A stretch of DNA of 64,000 nucleotides, from positions 1-64,000 of IMG/VR virus record IMGVR_UViG_3300042898_004347, one strand, 5' to 3'. This DNA is from a virus. A program made the position numbers and the translations under genes. Numbering within the stretch: the first letter of the stretch is position 1; each line of letters opens with the position of its first letter. Positions 1 through 12,092 of the stretch are shown one piece after another. The notes below the pieces were generated by a model that worked only from the letters and a program-made list of their open reading frames with translations, was not told the DNA's origin and did no database searches.

Positions 1-1709
1 GTAGTGCTGTATATTCTAAATTCTTTTGCATATAACAGTTGTCCATTTCCAGTGGATGGATTTCCACTGCCGTCAGACGAAACCATTTGTAATTCAAAAA
101 TATCTCCTGGTGTTACACTGGAAACTGTTCCAGCAAATCGTCTGTAGGCATGAACTTCAGCAACCTGACCAGTATCTAATCCACTACCGTAATTACCAGA
201 AGAGGCTACTGTTACGCTATTTTGAAGAAGTCTCCATGCCCAGTAATAAGATCCACTTTGAATGTAGCCCGAAAATTTAAATTTGAAACTGCCAGACTTT
301 GAAGCAACAAAGGTCTTCATTGTCTTGTAGTTTGAGTCTGCAGAACTATCAGCTATTGAATATTCTGGCTCATCGGTCCAAGCAATATAAGTTTCTCCTG
401 CACCATAACTAATTGCGCTTCCTGCACTTGTTGAGACGTTGCCTGTCGAAGTGATACGCATCCTTTCGGTTGCAACAGAATCTGCTGTCCCACTTCTTGT
501 GGCAAAATAAAGGTCTTTCGTGTTGTATCCAGAGGCAGAAGTAACCACGGCTCCAATGAGTACAGGGGAATATACTCCGCCTGTTGGCCCAGTCCCAAAT
601 CCAATCTCTGTCACGCGACTGACATTATTACCATCATCGCCTATAAGACGAAGTACTTCGCCTGAACCCACCGTATTAGTTGCAAGATTTTTATTTACTT
701 CAAGTAATTTACCGGGACTCGTCGTCCCAATGCCGACGTTGCCGCTGCTGTCGATAATCATTCGAACTGTTCCAGTAAGAGTCGTTTTATTTGCAGCAGT
801 ATAAAATGTATGAGAAGTAGCTGAATTTAATATCCCAGAACCACCACCATAATTTATTTCATTTGATGTGGTTAAACCTCTAATATCAAATGCCAAAAAA
901 TCAGTATCCGCATTTGTAGATTGCCTGCCAACAATTCTCCCAACTTTATTCGTTGCGTCTGTTGCATTATCAGCCATGCGTAAACTTCCAGATGTAGTTC
1001 CGATTATATCTAGCTTTACAACAGGACTCGTCGTCCCAATACCTACGCTACCACTACTCGAAATAATTAAACGAGCAGTATTGCTTGTCGCTAATACTAA
1101 TGGATACGCACCTGTTGTTGTAATCGCAGCGCTTTCTCCAGCTGGTCCACCTGTTATAAGAGAACCAGAATATGAACTTCCAGAATAGTCAATTTCTAAT
1201 GCGCGATATGCTGAATCTTGATCATTGTAGATTCTAAGACCTGCATAACTACCTGAACTATTTTGTTTGAGAGTGACTGTGGAAGTTGATGCATTAAAAG
1301 TTGCAGACGTAAACGCATTTGTTCCAGTAAAGGTATTGTTTAATCCAAGAATCGATGCACCTGAGATACCCTGAATACCCTGGATACCCTGTGTTCCCTG
1401 AGTACCTTGAGATCCAGTGATACCTTGTGCACCTAGAGTTCCTTGCACTCCTTGGATACCTTGAAGCCCCTGAGTTCCCTGCGTACCTTGGATTCCTTGA
1501 GTGCCCTGAGCACCAGTGATGCCCTGCAATCCCTGAGTGCCTTGCGTTCCCTGTGTACCCTGAGTTCCTTGGACACCTTGTATGCCTTGAAGTCCCTGAA
1601 CACCCGTGATGGTATTATTTTGCCAATGGCTTCCACTCCAGGACCATGTTCTGGAACCTGAGGTGACCTGCTGTCCGACTGTGGGTGATGTTGGAAAATC
1701 AATTGCCAT
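1..1709 (-). CDS. Collagen-like tail fibre protein, C-terminus cut by window edge
   Basis: The reading frame opens at ATG 1709 ([15 protein letters not shown]) and stays open to base 1, so about 569 codons are visible and the end is missing. The first ~35 residues resemble a short fibre-anchoring head. A G-x-Q collagen-like stretch follows ([15 protein letters not shown] type), then a region with repeats of the [10 protein letters not shown] type, as in many phage fibres that end in an S74 chaperone. Such proteins are receptor-contacting or decorating fibres. The start lies 5 nt after a late-promoter-like AATAAATA and 11 nt after the stop of the next fibre gene. The function as a tail fibre is inferred from architecture and neighbours. 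Confidence 0.8.
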   Translation of the reverse strand, partial: MAIDFPTSPTVGQQVTSGSRTWSWSGSHWQNNTITGVQGLQGIQGVQGTQGTQGTQGTQGLQGITGAQGTQGIQGTQGTQGLQGIQGVQGTLGAQGITGSQGTQGTQGIQGIQGISGASILGLNNTFTGTNAFTSATFNASTSTVTLKQNSSGSYAGLRIYNDQDSAYRALEIDYSGSSYSGSLITGGPAGESAAITTTGAYPLVLATSNTARLIISSSGSVGIGTTSPVVKLDIIGTTSGSLRMADNATDATNKVGRIVGRQSTNADTDFLAFDIRGLTTSNEINYGGGSGILNSATSHTFYTAANKTTLTGTVRMIIDSSGNVGIGTTSPGKLLEVNKNLATNTVGSGEVLRLIGDDGNNVSRVTEIGFGTGPTGGVYSPVLIGAVVTSASGYNTKDLYFATRSGTADSVATERMRITSTGNVSTSAGSAISYGAGETYIAWTDEPEYSIADSSADSNYKTMKTFVASKSGSFKFKFSGYIQSGSYYWAWRLLQNSVTVASSGNYGSGLDTGQVAEVHAYRRFAGTVSSVTPGDIFELQMVSSDGSGNPSTGNGQLLYAKEFRIYST

Positions 1710-1714
1710 AAGGG

Positions 1715-1722
1715 TATTTATT
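1715..1722 (-). promoter_or_regulatory. Late promoter AATAAATA for the leftmost fibre
   Basis: AATAAATA reads leftward and matches the NATAAATA late-promoter form of T4-like phages. Only 5 nt separate it from the ATG at 1709, so any transcript starting here would be almost leaderless. It overlaps the stop codon of the upstream fibre gene. Confidence 0.5.
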
Positions 1723-4700
1723 ATTTAGATTCAAGAGCGGCAAGGCGAGCGGTCAGATTGCTGATCAGAGCTTGTTGTTCTTTGATTGCGGCTGTTAAAA
1801 GTGGAACTATATGATCGAACGCCATGCCTAACATTCCATCAGAATCTTCTGTAACCGCCTCTGGTAAAACCGCATTAACATCTTGAGCAAACATAAAAAC
1901 CCGGCGTTTATTAATATCGTCGGTCTTATATTTACCAATGACAGTTCTAAGGGTAGAAACCTTTTCAATTGCATTTTCAATTGGCTCAATGATGTCTTTC
2001 AAGCGTTCATCAGAATAGGTTGTCCAAGCATTATTCCCAGCGGTAAGACGAACACCGACAGCGGTCGAGCTTCCAGAATATACCCGCAACTCTCTTGAAT
2101 TGGAATTTTGACCTATGTAATAGGCTGTCGCATCAAGAAAATGGTAGCCAGTATATCCTGCACCAGTAATGTGAAACTGCGAGGTACTTTCTGTTCTATC
2201 GGTGGCGTCGGTAACATGAAGCCTTCCCGCAGGACTTGCCGTCCCAATGCCGACGTTGCCACCGTTAAAATAAGTTACTCCACTTGCTCTTAATTTTATC
2301 GGTTCTGAATATGTAGGATAAGAACTGTTATATTCGTTAGCAGTAAATGTAACTACCGTTAATTGATCTGCTGAATACCAGCCTCTATTATTATCAGCAA
2401 AAAATGCATTTACTCTTGTTGCACCAGCTGCTGTTTTTTGACCAAACCCCCAAAAGTATCCACTATTATCGCTTATATAACTATCAAATCTAACATATGG
2501 ATAATTATTAGCCATTGGCCCGATTCTTAGATTTGAAGAATTACTTGTGTCTTCGTATTTGAAAGATGCACCTACTACGTGAAAAAGCGCACTAGGACTC
2601 GTCGTCCCAATGCCGACGTTGCCTGTTTTTGAAATCGTCATCCTAACACCCATACTGCCAGCATCTGCGGTGCTAAACGATAGCTTTGTAGATGTATTAG
2701 CATCAATACGTGAGGCAAATATTTCAGCTAGACGAGTTCCCTGATTTCCAAACACCACTCGTCCCAAATCCGCATCAGAAGTACGGTAACCCGCCAACTC
2801 TATCATTCCCATACCCGCTGCACTATTACCTACACTTAGAACTGTGTGGTCAATTCCAATTCCTGTAAAGTTAGGACTCGCCGTCCCAATGCCGACGTTG
2901 CCGTTAGAAATTATACGAACAGCTTCATTAGTTGTGCTGAATGCCAAATAATTTGTTGAGTTGTTAGTAATACCGCTTGCAACAATAGAATTTTTATATG
3001 CGCCTTGCTGTAATACCTGTAATTGATAACCGCCACCTTCGCCGGTAGCAACATTAAATTCAACATTAGCAAACATCTTAACATAATCTGCTTTTGCAGA
3101 TGCTGAATTTAGTCCGCTAAATATAAGTCCAGATAATGCTCCAGCAGAAGCTGTGCTACCTATATCAAGTTTAGCGCTTGGACTTGTCGTACCAATGCCG
3201 ACGTTGCCGCTGCTGTTAATTCGCATACGCTCGGCACTGGCAATTCCAAACACCATATTAGTTCCGCTATTAGTCCAGATGAGAGCATTGCTGATGTTTT
3301 GGAAATAAAGACTGCCGAGACCAGCATTTGCTAATCCACAAGTTGTGCCAGTTGCTGAATTTCCATTTTGATAAAGAATGGAACTTGTATAACTTGGTAC
3401 GCTTGAATAGTCAGAGGCATTTAGATTTATTTGTGAAGCACCAGTAGCAGATGTCCCTGATACAGTAATTGCATTTGTGCTCGTTAGCGATGTGAACGCA
3501 TTTGTATTCGTGAATGTATTTGCTGTACCAAGAATTGATGCACCGCTAATACCTTGAATACCCTGAAGTCCTTGTGCTCCCTGTGTCCCTTGAATTCCTT
3601 GGACACCCTGAATGCCCTGGATACCTTGCACACCTTGAATACCCTGGACACCCGTGATGCCCTGAATACCCTGAATGCCCTGAATACCCTGTGTGGAACT
3701 TGGATCAATATCAACCCATTGTGAGGATGTTCCGTCATAATAATAAATGCGAAGCATACCCACACTTGAATCCCACCAAAGATCACCAGCATTCGGAGAT
3801 GCAGGAGCCGTGTCACTCGTGAGAACATTTGCATTCACACCTGTGATACCCTGAATGCCCTGACGACCCTGAGTTCCCTGTGTACCCTGGACTCCTTGAA
3901 TACCTTGTACACCCTGAGATCCGGTTATACCCTGAATACCTGCACTTCCGGAAAGATCGTCGACAAATGTATAGGAAGATCCGGTCCAAAGATAGAGGCG
4001 CGAGTTCTCCGCGTCTTCCACATTCGTCGTATTAATCAATGCAAATTGACCCGCAACAATTGATGTGGGTGATGTGTCAGCCGTCAATGCGGCAACAGAC
4101 AGATATGTCTTTGCAATGGTAAATGCAAGACCCGTAATACCTTGTAGTCCCTGAGTACCTTGAAGTCCCTGTGCACCCTGCGTGCCTTGAATACCATCAA
4201 ATCCTTGGACTCCTTGAAGGCCCTGAATACCTTGCGTACCCAATGCTCCTTGAATGCCCTGGACTCCTTGCGTGCCTTGAATTCCTTGAATGCCCTGGAT
4301 ACCCTGAACACCTTGGATGCCTTGGATGCCTTGCACTCCCTGAGTACCCTGAATTCCTTGAATACCCTGAATGCCTTGAGGTCCAGTAATACCAGAATTT
4401 GCAGACACCCATTGAGCCGAGGTGCCATCATTATAGTACACCATCAAAATACCAAGATCAGAATTCCACCAAAGATCATTGTCTGAAGGTGACGCGGGTG
4501 CAGTATCCGAAGGAGTAATCTTTGTTCCCTTGAGACCTTGAATACCCTGAGTACCCTGAGTTCCTTGGATGCCCTGTGCACCTTGTGCTCCATTCGAACC
4601 TACAAATCCAGCAAGACCCTGAGTACCTTGTGTACCCTGTGCACCATTCGATCCTACAAATCCCGCAGCGCCTTCTGTGCCTTGTACTCCATTAATGCCT

Positions 4701-7603
4701 TGAACGCCCGCGATGCCCTGAAGACCTTGGATACCCTGTTGACCCTGAGTTCCCTGTGTGCCCGTGATTCCCTGAATGCCCGCGGTACCCGAGAGGTCAT
4801 TCACAAATGTATAAGCGGATCCTGTCCAAAGATATAACCGTGAATTCTCTGGATCGTCTACATTTGCTGTATTGATAAGAGCAAATTGGCCAGCAACGAT
4901 GATTGTCGGAGAAGTGTCCGCAGTCAGTGCCGCAACGGAGGCATAGGTTTTTGCAATTGTAAATGCAAGACCCGTGACACCCTGAGTTCCTTGAACACCC
5001 TGTATTCCTTGGATACCCTGAATACCTTGCTGACCCTGAGTGCCTTGCAATCCTTGAGCGCCTTGCGTTCCTTGCACACCTTGTATTCCTTGAATTCCTT
5101 GAATACCCTGTTCACCCTGTGTGCCTTGTGTTCCCTGAGTTCCCTGGATTCCTTGAACGCCTTGAATGCCTTGTTGGCCCTGTGTGCCTTGCAATCCTTG
5201 TGCGCCTTGAGTCCCTTGAATGCCTTGAACACCCGTGATTCCTTGAATGCCCTGCGTACCCTGCACGCCTTGAATTCCTTGAAGACCCTGCGTGCCCTGA
5301 GTACCCTGCGATCCTGTAATGCCCGCGGTGGCAGATACCCACTGAGAGGTATCGCCATCAAAATAATAAATCATGAGCATACCGCCCACAGAATTCCACC
5401 AAAGATCGTTTAATGATGGAGAGGCTGGAGCCGTATCGGAAATTGTAATTTCAGTTCCTTTGAGACCCTGGATACCCTGTGTACCCTGAGTTCCTTGAAC
5501 ACCCTGTGTACCTTGCGTTCCCTGAAGTCCTTGAATTCCCTGCAGACCTTGAATACCTTGCGCACCCTGAGTTCCTTGCAAGCCCTGTGTTCCTTGTGCA
5601 CCCTGAATGCCCTGCAATCCTTGAATGCCCTGTGTACCCTGAGTTCCTTGCAAGCCCTGGGTTCCTTGTGCACCTTGCGTTCCCTGAACACCTTGTAATC
5701 CTTGGATGCCTTGAATGCCTTGTTGGCCTTGAGTTCCCTGAGTTCCTTGGATACCCTGAATGCCTTGAGTTCCCTGAGTTCCTTGGATACCCTGAATGCC
5801 CTGTGTACCCTGTGTACCTTGTGTTCCCTGAGTTCCTTGGATACCTTGTATTCCTTGAATGCCCTGAATACCCTGTTCACCCTGGGTGCCTTGTGCACCT
5901 TGTGATCCTAGCGTTCCTTGAATACCGGTGAGACCTTGGATACCTTGCGTACCTTGTGCACCTTGTAATCCTTGAGCACCTTGAATACCAGTAAAACCCT
6001 GAATGCCAGTGAGACCTTGAATACCTTGGATACCTTGGAGCCCCTGAGTACCTTGAGCACCTTGAGTACCTTGCCCTCCCGTCCCTCCTACAAATCCAGC
6101 AGTACCCTGAGTGCCTTGAGCACCAGCAGTACCGGATGTCGCACTCACCCACGCAGCGTTTACGCCGTCAGAATAATAGACCATCAACACACCATCAGTC
6201 GAATCAAACCAAAGATCGTCGATTGAAGGTGATGCTGGAGCCGTGTCTGAAGAAATTATTTTTGTTCCCTTGAGACCCTGAATACCTTGTGTTCCTTGAG
6301 CACCTTGTAATCCTTGAGAACCTTGAATACCAGTGATGCCTTGAATACCTTGAATGCCTTGCTCGCCCTGAATGCCTTGCAGACCTTGAGGTCCTTGGAT
6401 ACCTTGGATTCCCTGTGTACCTTGGACACCTTGAATGCCCTGTAGACCCTGAGCGCCTTGAAGACCTTGAATTCCTTGTGTACCTTGCGTTCCCTGAGCT
6501 CCAGTGATACCTTGAATACCGGCTGAGCCTGAAAGATCGTCAACAAAAGTATAGGCGGATCCGGTCCAAATATACAATCTTGAATTCTCTGCATCTTCGA
6601 CATTCGTCGTATTAATGAGAGCAAACTGTCCAGCAATAATTCCTGTTGGAGCCGTGTCTGCATTCAGTGCCGCAACTGAAAGATATGTCTTTGCGATTGT
6701 AAAGGCAAGACCCGTAGTTCCCTGCAGACCTTGTATGCCTTGCGTTCCTTGAATGCCCTGAAGGCCTTGTGCACCTTGAGTTCCTTGAAGGCCCTGTGCA
6801 CCTTGAGTTCCTTGGATACCTTGCACGCCCTGAGTGCCTTGTAATCCTTGTGTTCCCTGAGTGCCTTGGGTTCCTTGAACACCTTGAATTCCTTGTATGC
6901 CTTGGATGCCCTGGATACCCTGTTCACCCTGAGTGCCTTGAGTTCCCTGTGTTCCTTGATTGCCTTGAAAACCCTGAATGCCTTGGATACCTTGTGTACC
7001 CTGCGTGCCTTGAAGTCCTTGGGTTCCCTGCGTGCCTTGAATGCCTTGAATACCCTGCGCGCCACTTGTACCAGAAACTGCCGCAACCCACAATGCAGCA
7101 ACGCCATCATCATAATAAATCATTAACGCTGCATTTTCAGAATCCCACCAAAGATCATTAGCAACAGCGCCAGCTGGAGGAGTATCAGATGTCGTAATCT
7201 TTGTACCTCTGAGACCTTGGATACCTTGTAATCCTTGCGCACCTTGAATACCCTGAATCCCTTGGGTTCCTTGGGTTCCTTGTGTACCCTGAATTCCTTG
7301 GATGCCTTGAATACCCTGTTCGCCCTGAGTGCCTTGTGTTCCTTGTGTTCCCTGCGCGCCTTGCGTACTCTGAGTTCCTTGTACGCCTTGAACTCCCTGC
7401 ACACCTTGAACGCCTTGTAATCCTTGTGTACCCTGAGTGCCTCCACTCTGGTAGTAGAATGTCCCATCCGTATCTGAAACGAGAAAACGCGTGAGTCCCT
7501 GAACACTCTGCAGGCCTTGAACGGCGAGAGTTCCAGTTACGGTTGCGTTACCAGCCACATCAAGGCCGTTTTTGACTTTAAAGTTTTTATCGATAGATGA
7601 CAT
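1721..7603 (-). CDS. Giant collagen-like tail fibre with S74 self-cleaving chaperone domain
   Basis: The product is 1960 aa. Residues ~1-55 form a non-repetitive head. Residues ~55-1330 are collagen-like G-x-Q repeats interrupted by two alternating module types: five copies of a DTAPASP...DLWW...YYxDG...WV module and three copies of an AFTIAKTY...AGQFALINT...WTGS module. A shaft with several [10 protein letters not shown] repeats follows. The C-terminus carries a Peptidase_S74 intramolecular chaperone with the conserved SDERLK Ser/Lys motif and a final coiled coil. In this family the chaperone trimerises the fibre and then cleaves itself off. Proline is almost absent from the collagen repeats. 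A Shine-Dalgarno-like AAGGAA precedes the ATG and a TATAAATA lies 45 nt upstream, so expression is late. The receptor-binding role is inferred. Confidence 0.9.
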   Translation of the reverse strand: MSSIDKNFKVKNGLDVAGNATVTGTLAVQGLQSVQGLTRFLVSDTDGTFYYQSGGTQGTQGLQGVQGVQGVQGVQGTQSTQGAQGTQGTQGTQGEQGIQGIQGIQGTQGTQGTQGIQGIQGAQGLQGIQGLRGTKITTSDTPPAGAVANDLWWDSENAALMIYYDDGVAALWVAAVSGTSGAQGIQGIQGTQGTQGLQGTQGTQGIQGIQGFQGNQGTQGTQGTQGEQGIQGIQGIQGIQGVQGTQGTQGTQGLQGTQGVQGIQGTQGAQGLQGTQGAQGLQGIQGTQGIQGLQGTTGLAFTIAKTYLSVAALNADTAPTGIIAGQFALINTTNVEDAENSRLYIWTGSAYTFVDDLSGSAGIQGITGAQGTQGTQGIQGLQGAQGLQGIQGVQGTQGIQGIQGPQGLQGIQGEQGIQGIQGITGIQGSQGLQGAQGTQGIQGLKGTKIISSDTAPASPSIDDLWFDSTDGVLMVYYSDGVNAAWVSATSGTAGAQGTQGTAGFVGGTGGQGTQGAQGTQGLQGIQGIQGLTGIQGFTGIQGAQGLQGAQGTQGIQGLTGIQGTLGSQGAQGTQGEQGIQGIQGIQGIQGTQGTQGTQGTQGIQGIQGTQGTQGIQGIQGTQGTQGQQGIQGIQGLQGVQGTQGAQGTQGLQGTQGTQGIQGLQGIQGAQGTQGLQGTQGAQGIQGLQGIQGLQGTQGTQGVQGTQGTQGIQGLKGTEITISDTAPASPSLNDLWWNSVGGMLMIYYFDGDTSQWVSATAGITGSQGTQGTQGLQGIQGVQGTQGIQGITGVQGIQGTQGAQGLQGTQGQQGIQGVQGIQGTQGTQGTQGEQGIQGIQGIQGVQGTQGAQGLQGTQGQQGIQGIQGIQGVQGTQGVTGLAFTIAKTYASVAALTADTSPTIIVAGQFALINTANVDDPENSRLYLWTGSAYTFVNDLSGTAGIQGITGTQGTQGQQGIQGLQGIAGVQGINGVQGTEGAAGFVGSNGAQGTQGTQGLAGFVGSNGAQGAQGIQGTQGTQGIQGLKGTKITPSDTAPASPSDNDLWWNSDLGILMVYYNDGTSAQWVSANSGITGPQGIQGIQGIQGTQGVQGIQGIQGVQGIQGIQGIQGTQGVQGIQGALGTQGIQGLQGVQGFDGIQGTQGAQGLQGTQGLQGITGLAFTIAKTYLSVAALTADTSPTSIVAGQFALINTTNVEDAENSRLYLWTGSSYTFVDDLSGSAGIQGITGSQGVQGIQGVQGTQGTQGRQGIQGITGVNANVLTSDTAPASPNAGDLWWDSSVGMLRIYYYDGTSSQWVDIDPSSTQGIQGIQGIQGITGVQGIQGVQGIQGIQGVQGIQGTQGAQGLQGIQGISGASILGTANTFTNTNAFTSLTSTNAITVSGTSATGASQINLNASDYSSVPSYTSSILYQNGNSATGTTCGLANAGLGSLYFQNISNALIWTNSGTNMVFGIASAERMRINSSGNVGIGTTSPSAKLDIGSTASAGALSGLIFSGLNSASAKADYVKMFANVEFNVATGEGGGYQLQVLQQGAYKNSIVASGITNNSTNYLAFSTTNEAVRIISNGNVGIGTASPNFTGIGIDHTVLSVGNSAAGMGMIELAGYRTSDADLGRVVFGNQGTRLAEIFASRIDANTSTKLSFSTADAGSMGVRMTISKTGNVGIGTTSPSALFHVVGASFKYEDTSNSSNLRIGPMANNYPYVRFDSYISDNSGYFWGFGQKTAAGATRVNAFFADNNRGWYSADQLTVVTFTANEYNSSYPTYSEPIKLRASGVTYFNGGNVGIGTASPAGRLHVTDATDRTESTSQFHITGAGYTGYHFLDATAYYIGQNSNSRELRVYSGSSTAVGVRLTAGNNAWTTYSDERLKDIIEPIENAIEKVSTLRTVIGKYKTDDINKRRVFMFAQDVNAVLPEAVTEDSDGMLGMAFDHIVPLLTAAIKEQQALISNLTARLAALESK

Positions 7604-7648
7604 TCTGTTTCCTTATTTCCACAGAAGGTTACTGAGCAGTTATTTTGC

Positions 7649-7656
7649 TATTTATA
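7649..7656 (-). promoter_or_regulatory. Late promoter TATAAATA for giant fibre gene
   Basis: A perfect TATAAATA reads leftward, 45 nt before the ATG at 7603 and inside the short gap after the neighbouring fibre gene. This one allows a normal leader with a ribosome-binding site. Confidence 0.7.
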
Positions 7657-7712
7657 ACATTCTAGGTGATTGTAATTGTATCTCCGTCTTTTACCTGAAT
7701 TTATTACGAGCC

Positions 7713-9323
7713 TTATGGCGACGGCATCAAAGCTTTCAATTCTTTTTTCAGTTGATCCACTTTATCGCTAAGAGCTTTAATAGCTTCTATTAGAACCGGC
7801 GTAAAGCGCGAATAGTCAATTGAATCTGGCTTTCCATTTTTATATCCCACAACGCTTGGTAATACTCGTGCCACATCCTCAGCAATGACTCCATGCTCTC
7901 GAGACTTATAACCGTCTTTTCTATCGTAGATGACTCCATTCAGATTTTTAATTAAATCAATTGCGTCTTCGATCGGAGTAACATTCATCTTGTATGCGAT
8001 GGATGATGTAGCATTAAAGCTACCAGCAGTGACACTACTAAATGTGACAGAATTGTATGTGTTTAAATCTTGATTGGCTCCGGGACCTGGAGAACCGTTT
8101 GTGCCATTCGTACCTGCAGTACCTTGAGCACCAGGCCCGCCATTATTACCATTCGTACCTGCAGTACCTTGAGCACCAGGCCCGCCATTATTACCATTCG
8201 TACCTGCAGTACCTTGAGCACCAGGCCCGCCGTTCGTACCGTTTGTGCCATTACTACCTGCTGTACCTATCGTACCTTGAGCACCGTTTGTGCCATTCGT
8301 GCCATTACTACCATTTGCGCCTGCAGTACCTTGAGCACCGTTTGTGCCATTCGTACCATTTGCGCCTGCAGTACCTTGAGCACCGTTTGTGCCATTCGTG
8401 CCATTACTACCATTTGCGCCTGCAGTACCTTGAGCACCGTTTGTGCCATTCGTACCATTACTACCTGCTGTACCTATTGTACCTTGAGCACCATTCGTAC
8501 CGTTTGTACCATTACTACCTGCTGTACCTATTGTACCTTGAGCGCCCGTCACACTTGTACCAATCGTACCCTGAATGCCCGTGAGGCCTTGAACACCCTG
8601 TATTCCTTGGATACCCTGAAGACCTTGAGTCCCTTGTGCACCTTGAGTTCCGATTGCACCCTGCGTTCCATTGCCTCCTTGAAGTCCCTGTATTCCCTGA
8701 AGGCCTTGAGTTCCTTGAGCACCTTGAGTGCCCTGAATACCAGTGAGACCTTGAATTCCTTGAGTACCTTGTAATCCTTGAGTACCCTGTGCACCTTGTA
8801 ATCCTTGTGCACCTTGAATACCTGTAAGGCCCTGTGAACCAGTGATACCTTGAATACCCGCCGAACCTGAAAGATCGTCAACGAAGGTGTAAGCTGATCC
8901 TGTCCAAATATACAATCGAGAATTTTCAGCATCCTGAACGTCTAGCGTATTAATAAGAGCAAACTGTCCAGCAATAATACTCGTGGGTGATGTATCCGCG
9001 GTAAGTGCAGCAACAGAAACATAAGTTTTTGCAATGGTAAAGGCGAGACCAGTAGTACCTTGAAGACCTTGAATGCCCTGCAGACCTTGAGTTCCCTGTG
9101 CACCTTGAATTCCAAGTAGTCCTTGCAATCCTTGAATACCCTGTGTACCTTGTAATCCTTGAATACCTTGGATGCCTTGCGCACCCTGAATGCCTTGGAT
9201 ACCCTGAACACCCGTTGCGCCGCCATTATAAGCTACCCACGAGGTTCCGTCCCAGATCCATGACGTGCCATTCGCGGAATAAACTTGACCGACTGTTGAG
9301 GGTGTTGGAAAATTGAGTGCCAT
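7713..9323 (-). CDS. Collagen-like tail fibre with S74-type C-terminal domain
   Basis: The product is 536 aa. It begins [16 protein letters not shown], a [11 protein letters not shown]-type anchoring head, then G-x-Q collagen-like repeats, one AFTIAKTY...AGQFALINT module like those in the giant fibre, and a second collagen block made of TGxNG and TAGANGTNG repeats. The C-terminal ~100 residues are an S74-like chaperone ([42 protein letters not shown]) ending in a coiled coil. The SSIAYK segment supplies the expected Ser and Lys. It is probably a trimeric fibre. The module shared with the giant fibre indicates duplication or recombination between the fibre genes. It is driven by the TATAAATA at 9356. 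Confidence 0.88.
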   Translation of the reverse strand: MALNFPTPSTVGQVYSANGTSWIWDGTSWVAYNGGATGVQGIQGIQGAQGIQGIQGLQGTQGIQGLQGLLGIQGAQGTQGLQGIQGLQGTTGLAFTIAKTYVSVAALTADTSPTSIIAGQFALINTLDVQDAENSRLYIWTGSAYTFVDDLSGSAGIQGITGSQGLTGIQGAQGLQGAQGTQGLQGTQGIQGLTGIQGTQGAQGTQGLQGIQGLQGGNGTQGAIGTQGAQGTQGLQGIQGIQGVQGLTGIQGTIGTSVTGAQGTIGTAGSNGTNGTNGAQGTIGTAGSNGTNGTNGAQGTAGANGSNGTNGTNGAQGTAGANGTNGTNGAQGTAGANGSNGTNGTNGAQGTIGTAGSNGTNGTNGGPGAQGTAGTNGNNGGPGAQGTAGTNGNNGGPGAQGTAGTNGTNGSPGPGANQDLNTYNSVTFSSVTAGSFNATSSIAYKMNVTPIEDAIDLIKNLNGVIYDRKDGYKSREHGVIAEDVARVLPSVVGYKNGKPDSIDYSRFTPVLIEAIKALSDKVDQLKKELKALMPSP

Positions 9324-9355
9324 TGTGACGGAGTTTTAAATAGACCTTATTGGGC

Positions 9356-9363
9356 TATTTATA
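9356..9363 (-). promoter_or_regulatory. Late promoter TATAAATA
   Basis: A perfect TATAAATA reads leftward, 32 nt before the ATG at 9323, in the gap between the glycosyltransferase and the fibre gene. Confidence 0.75.
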
Positions 9364-9378
9364 TAAACTCCGTTCACA

Positions 9379-10920
9379 TTAAAAGCCCAGATGCTTCGAC
9401 CGAACAAACCCTAGATCATAGGTCGTGGTGGAAAGTGGCTGATTCTCGAATGGTTGTTTTGATGGAGAACAATATCTCCAATTCGGACCCCACTTCGAAG
9501 TCATATAATCGATATTGCGAAGATTTACTCGATTCAATTTATCCTGAAGAATCGGATCACTCTTACCAGTTTGGCTTCCATGCTTGTGATATTCGTTCTT
9601 CTTTCCGGGCCCATGATAGTATTCACTCTGAAGTGACATAATCTTGCGAATCGGACGGTGAATGAATCTGAGGAAGTAATCCGCATCCTCGTTATATGCA
9701 GGATAAAGGTTCTCATCAAAGAGTCCATACGTTTGAATGATGTGATCCCGAATGAGAAAGAGATCCCAGCTGCCAATATTATGGTCTCCCGCAAAGCCAT
9801 GAACAATACCCGCAAGAGGATCACGAGTCGTGGCAAGATACATTTCAGAAAGAAAACCAGAACCAAAGGCAACATCATCATTCACAATGATCCAATAGGG
9901 ACAATTCATATAGGATTTAATCATGAGATTCCAGGAACTCGGAACACCAAGATTTGAAGGCATATGAACAACTTTGATCTTTGAAATATAGGGATGAGGA
10001 GTTGCAGCAATAGCATCCAGTTCAGCATCAATCTCTCCGCGGCCATTGTTATTGATGATGAAAAAATTTGTGACGGGATAATCAACACTCTCGACCAATC
10101 GTTTCACCCAATGCGTGTTTGTCACCACTGCAGTACCGATCATCGGAATCGGATCCGCAACATGATTCATCAACTCATATATCGAGGTCTTTGGACCATT
10201 CTTTTCCCACCATGCCGTCACACTTGCCTCGGATGCTGCATTATGCTCTTTCACTCCATGGAGAAAATTAGATGAAAAGGTATTCTTCTCTGTAAAGATA
10301 GGAAAGGTATAGACATTCGGTTCCGCAGGAAAGTAAATCAGATTCTCAACAATCGGTATTGCCTTACGATCACCCGATAACCAAAGGCGAGTATGGTCTC
10401 CGTTCACATACTCCGCAATAATCCGTTTTGCATAGTCACGCTTCAGCATATATGCCGTCACGGACCAATCCTTGTTATTACGATCACGAAGATTTACATT
10501 TTCAATAGGATCAGGACGAATACGACAGAACTGTATTGCCTCCCAGCCTAATGGAAGCAGAGGTGTCACCTGACTCCAGGTAAAATTCCAATTCTTGCAA
10601 TTCTCAAGGTTCACATCATCCTCGAAAAACATTGCTGTTTCCGAAGTTGAATTATCCAGCCAGTATTTAATCATCTCAATATGACCCACCGCAACAGCAA
10701 TCTCCTGAGACGACATATTGTGAAAATAATCACCGGATATGTTTGGATGGTTCTTGAGATCCCTTCCGCGACCGTCAACACCCTGCCCGCCACCGTGCAT
10801 TCGGACAGTCGTATTTGTGATACCGTAATTCTCGAACTGAGCCTTCATGTATTCATGTCTCTCGACAGAATCGTGAAGCGTCATCCAATAGACTGGAGGA
10901 AAATTCTCAAGCCTGCTCAT
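9379..10920 (-). CDS. Two-domain glycosyltransferase (GT25-like plus GT2-like)
   Basis: The product is 513 aa. Residues ~1-240 resemble GT25-type lipooligosaccharide glycosyltransferases: VYWMTLHDSVERHEYM near the start and an acidic FFEDDVNLEN motif near residue 100. Residues ~255-480 resemble family 2 GT-A transferases: IIVNDDVAFGSGFL as the nucleotide-sugar/metal site and an EDADYFLRF motif further on. It overlaps the following methyltransferase gene by 4 nt and belongs to a three-gene unit (9,379-13,084) between fibre genes. The likely job is adding sugars to a virion protein or a host surface glycan. Substrate and donor cannot be read from the sequence. Confidence 0.75.
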   Translation of the reverse strand: MSRLENFPPVYWMTLHDSVERHEYMKAQFENYGITNTTVRMHGGGQGVDGRGRDLKNHPNISGDYFHNMSSQEIAVAVGHIEMIKYWLDNSTSETAMFFEDDVNLENCKNWNFTWSQVTPLLPLGWEAIQFCRIRPDPIENVNLRDRNNKDWSVTAYMLKRDYAKRIIAEYVNGDHTRLWLSGDRKAIPIVENLIYFPAEPNVYTFPIFTEKNTFSSNFLHGVKEHNAASEASVTAWWEKNGPKTSIYELMNHVADPIPMIGTAVVTNTHWVKRLVESVDYPVTNFFIINNNGRGEIDAELDAIAATPHPYISKIKVVHMPSNLGVPSSWNLMIKSYMNCPYWIIVNDDVAFGSGFLSEMYLATTRDPLAGIVHGFAGDHNIGSWDLFLIRDHIIQTYGLFDENLYPAYNEDADYFLRFIHRPIRKIMSLQSEYYHGPGKKNEYHKHGSQTGKSDPILQDKLNRVNLRNIDYMTSKWGPNWRYCSPSKQPFENQPLSTTTYDLGFVRSKHLGF

Positions 10921-12092
10921 AGACCAAGAATATTCGCCTTCATGAACTTAAGGTTATTGATGACGGCACTCTTATGGGTTTCGTCCAATGGATGATTTTG
11001 ATAGAGTTCAATGAACATATTCTTGGAATCTTCACAGAGACCCACCCACCAGCCACTCACGGCCTTTTCAAAGAGCATGCCATAGTAACCAGGATATTCG
11101 ACCCAGGTGCGAAGCGGTCCGCAATTAAAATCGCAAATCTCGAGCGCCATTGCAGCATAGGTGTAACAGTTCACCCAGCTCTCAACTGTGCTTTCGCGTT
11201 CGTGATAACGAGCCAGAAGGAAATAAGCCTCGGGACGTTTTGGCATAATTGAGATGGCACGCTGGAGCAATCCGCGAACCGAAAGACCACGTGTGCCTTG
11301 CTTTTGAAAGCAAAGTGCAGCACGAATGAGGCACTCGTATTGATAGAACGGAATATCACTGCGCTCTGCTGAACGAATGTAATAGGAGATAGCAGAAGCA
11401 GTCTGTCCAATATTGTCGTACCAAAGGGCGAGGACGTAGTTATTGTATTCGTTTGATGGATCACCAACGTAGGCATTCATCATCTCGTTAAAACCAATGT
11501 CATGAGCCCACGCATGAAAGTTGACAAGATTCAACCACTTCTTGCGGTTCTTCTCAAGATTCTCATAGGTGATTTCTTCTTTTACTTCAAGGTATTCAAT
11601 TGGTTCAATTTTATTCTTACGACTAATGATACCGCAACCATGATCCACATCAACGACTGTGACGTCATATTGATAATTCTGTTTGCGGAATTCGACAAGA
11701 GCTTTCCAGCAATCGCCATTCCACATACCTTGTCCCGAGTACGGAATCTCCTGAGCGCGTTGCGTCAACGGATTCATATCATGACACACAATGTAACCAT
11801 CCGGGTTTAAACACTTTGTGGCATTCGTGAGGTCTTTAAGGACCTGATCCGCATGATGAAGGCCATCAATAAAGATGACATCAAAGGTCTCGGTATTCTG
11901 AGCAAAGAATTCATCCGAGGTCATGACCTTACAGAGTTCCGGATTCTTTAATTTCTCAGGAGAAGGATCAACGCCCACACGATTGGCGCAGACAATATTG
12001 TCAAAGTTATGTCCGTTCCAGACACCAATCTCAAGATAGGACTTTGCCTTGCACTTTGAAATTAAGTAATTAATGATTGTGGTGCGGTTCAT
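10917..12092 (-). CDS. SAM-dependent methyltransferase with C-terminal helical repeat domain
   Basis: The product is 391 aa. Residues ~1-150 form a class I methyltransferase of the Methyltransf_24 kind: SYLEIGVWNGHNFDNI is the SAM-binding glycine motif, GVDPSP the acidic end of strand 2, and DVIFIDGLHHADQVLKDL the following core motif. Residues ~190-391 look like TPR-type helical hairpins (ALWYDNIGQTASAISYY, RPEAYFLLARYHER). It overlaps both neighbours by 4 nt (ATGA), so it is translationally coupled with the glycosyltransferase and the propeller gene. It may methylate a sugar or a protein in a glycan-decoration pathway; the substrate is unknown. Confidence 0.75.
   Translation of the reverse strand: MNRTTIINYLISKCKAKSYLEIGVWNGHNFDNIVCANRVGVDPSPEKLKNPELCKVMTSDEFFAQNTETFDVIFIDGLHHADQVLKDLTNATKCLNPDGYIVCHDMNPLTQRAQEIPYSGQGMWNGDCWKALVEFRKQNYQYDVTVVDVDHGCGIISRKNKIEPIEYLEVKEEITYENLEKNRKKWLNLVNFHAWAHDIGFNEMMNAYVGDPSNEYNNYVLALWYDNIGQTASAISYYIRSAERSDIPFYQYECLIRAALCFQKQGTRGLSVRGLLQRAISIMPKRPEAYFLLARYHERESTVESWVNCYTYAAMALEICDFNCGPLRTWVEYPGYYGMLFEKAVSGWWVGLCEDSKNMFIELYQNHPLDETHKSAVINNLKFMKANILGL

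Noticed and set aside
4160-7494. Many long open frames on both strands inside the collagen-like fibre genes (Leu/Ser/Asn- or Arg/Lys/Val-rich)
   Set aside because: They are frame shadows of the G-x-Q codon repeats; they show the same low-complexity periodicity, lack promoters and ribosome sites, and lie wholly within the fibre frame.
8057-8774. Two plus-strand frames rich in Tyr/His/Leu or Cys/Thr/Ile opposite the 536-aa fibre
   Set aside because: They are antisense shadows of the TGxNG collagen repeat with no start signals.
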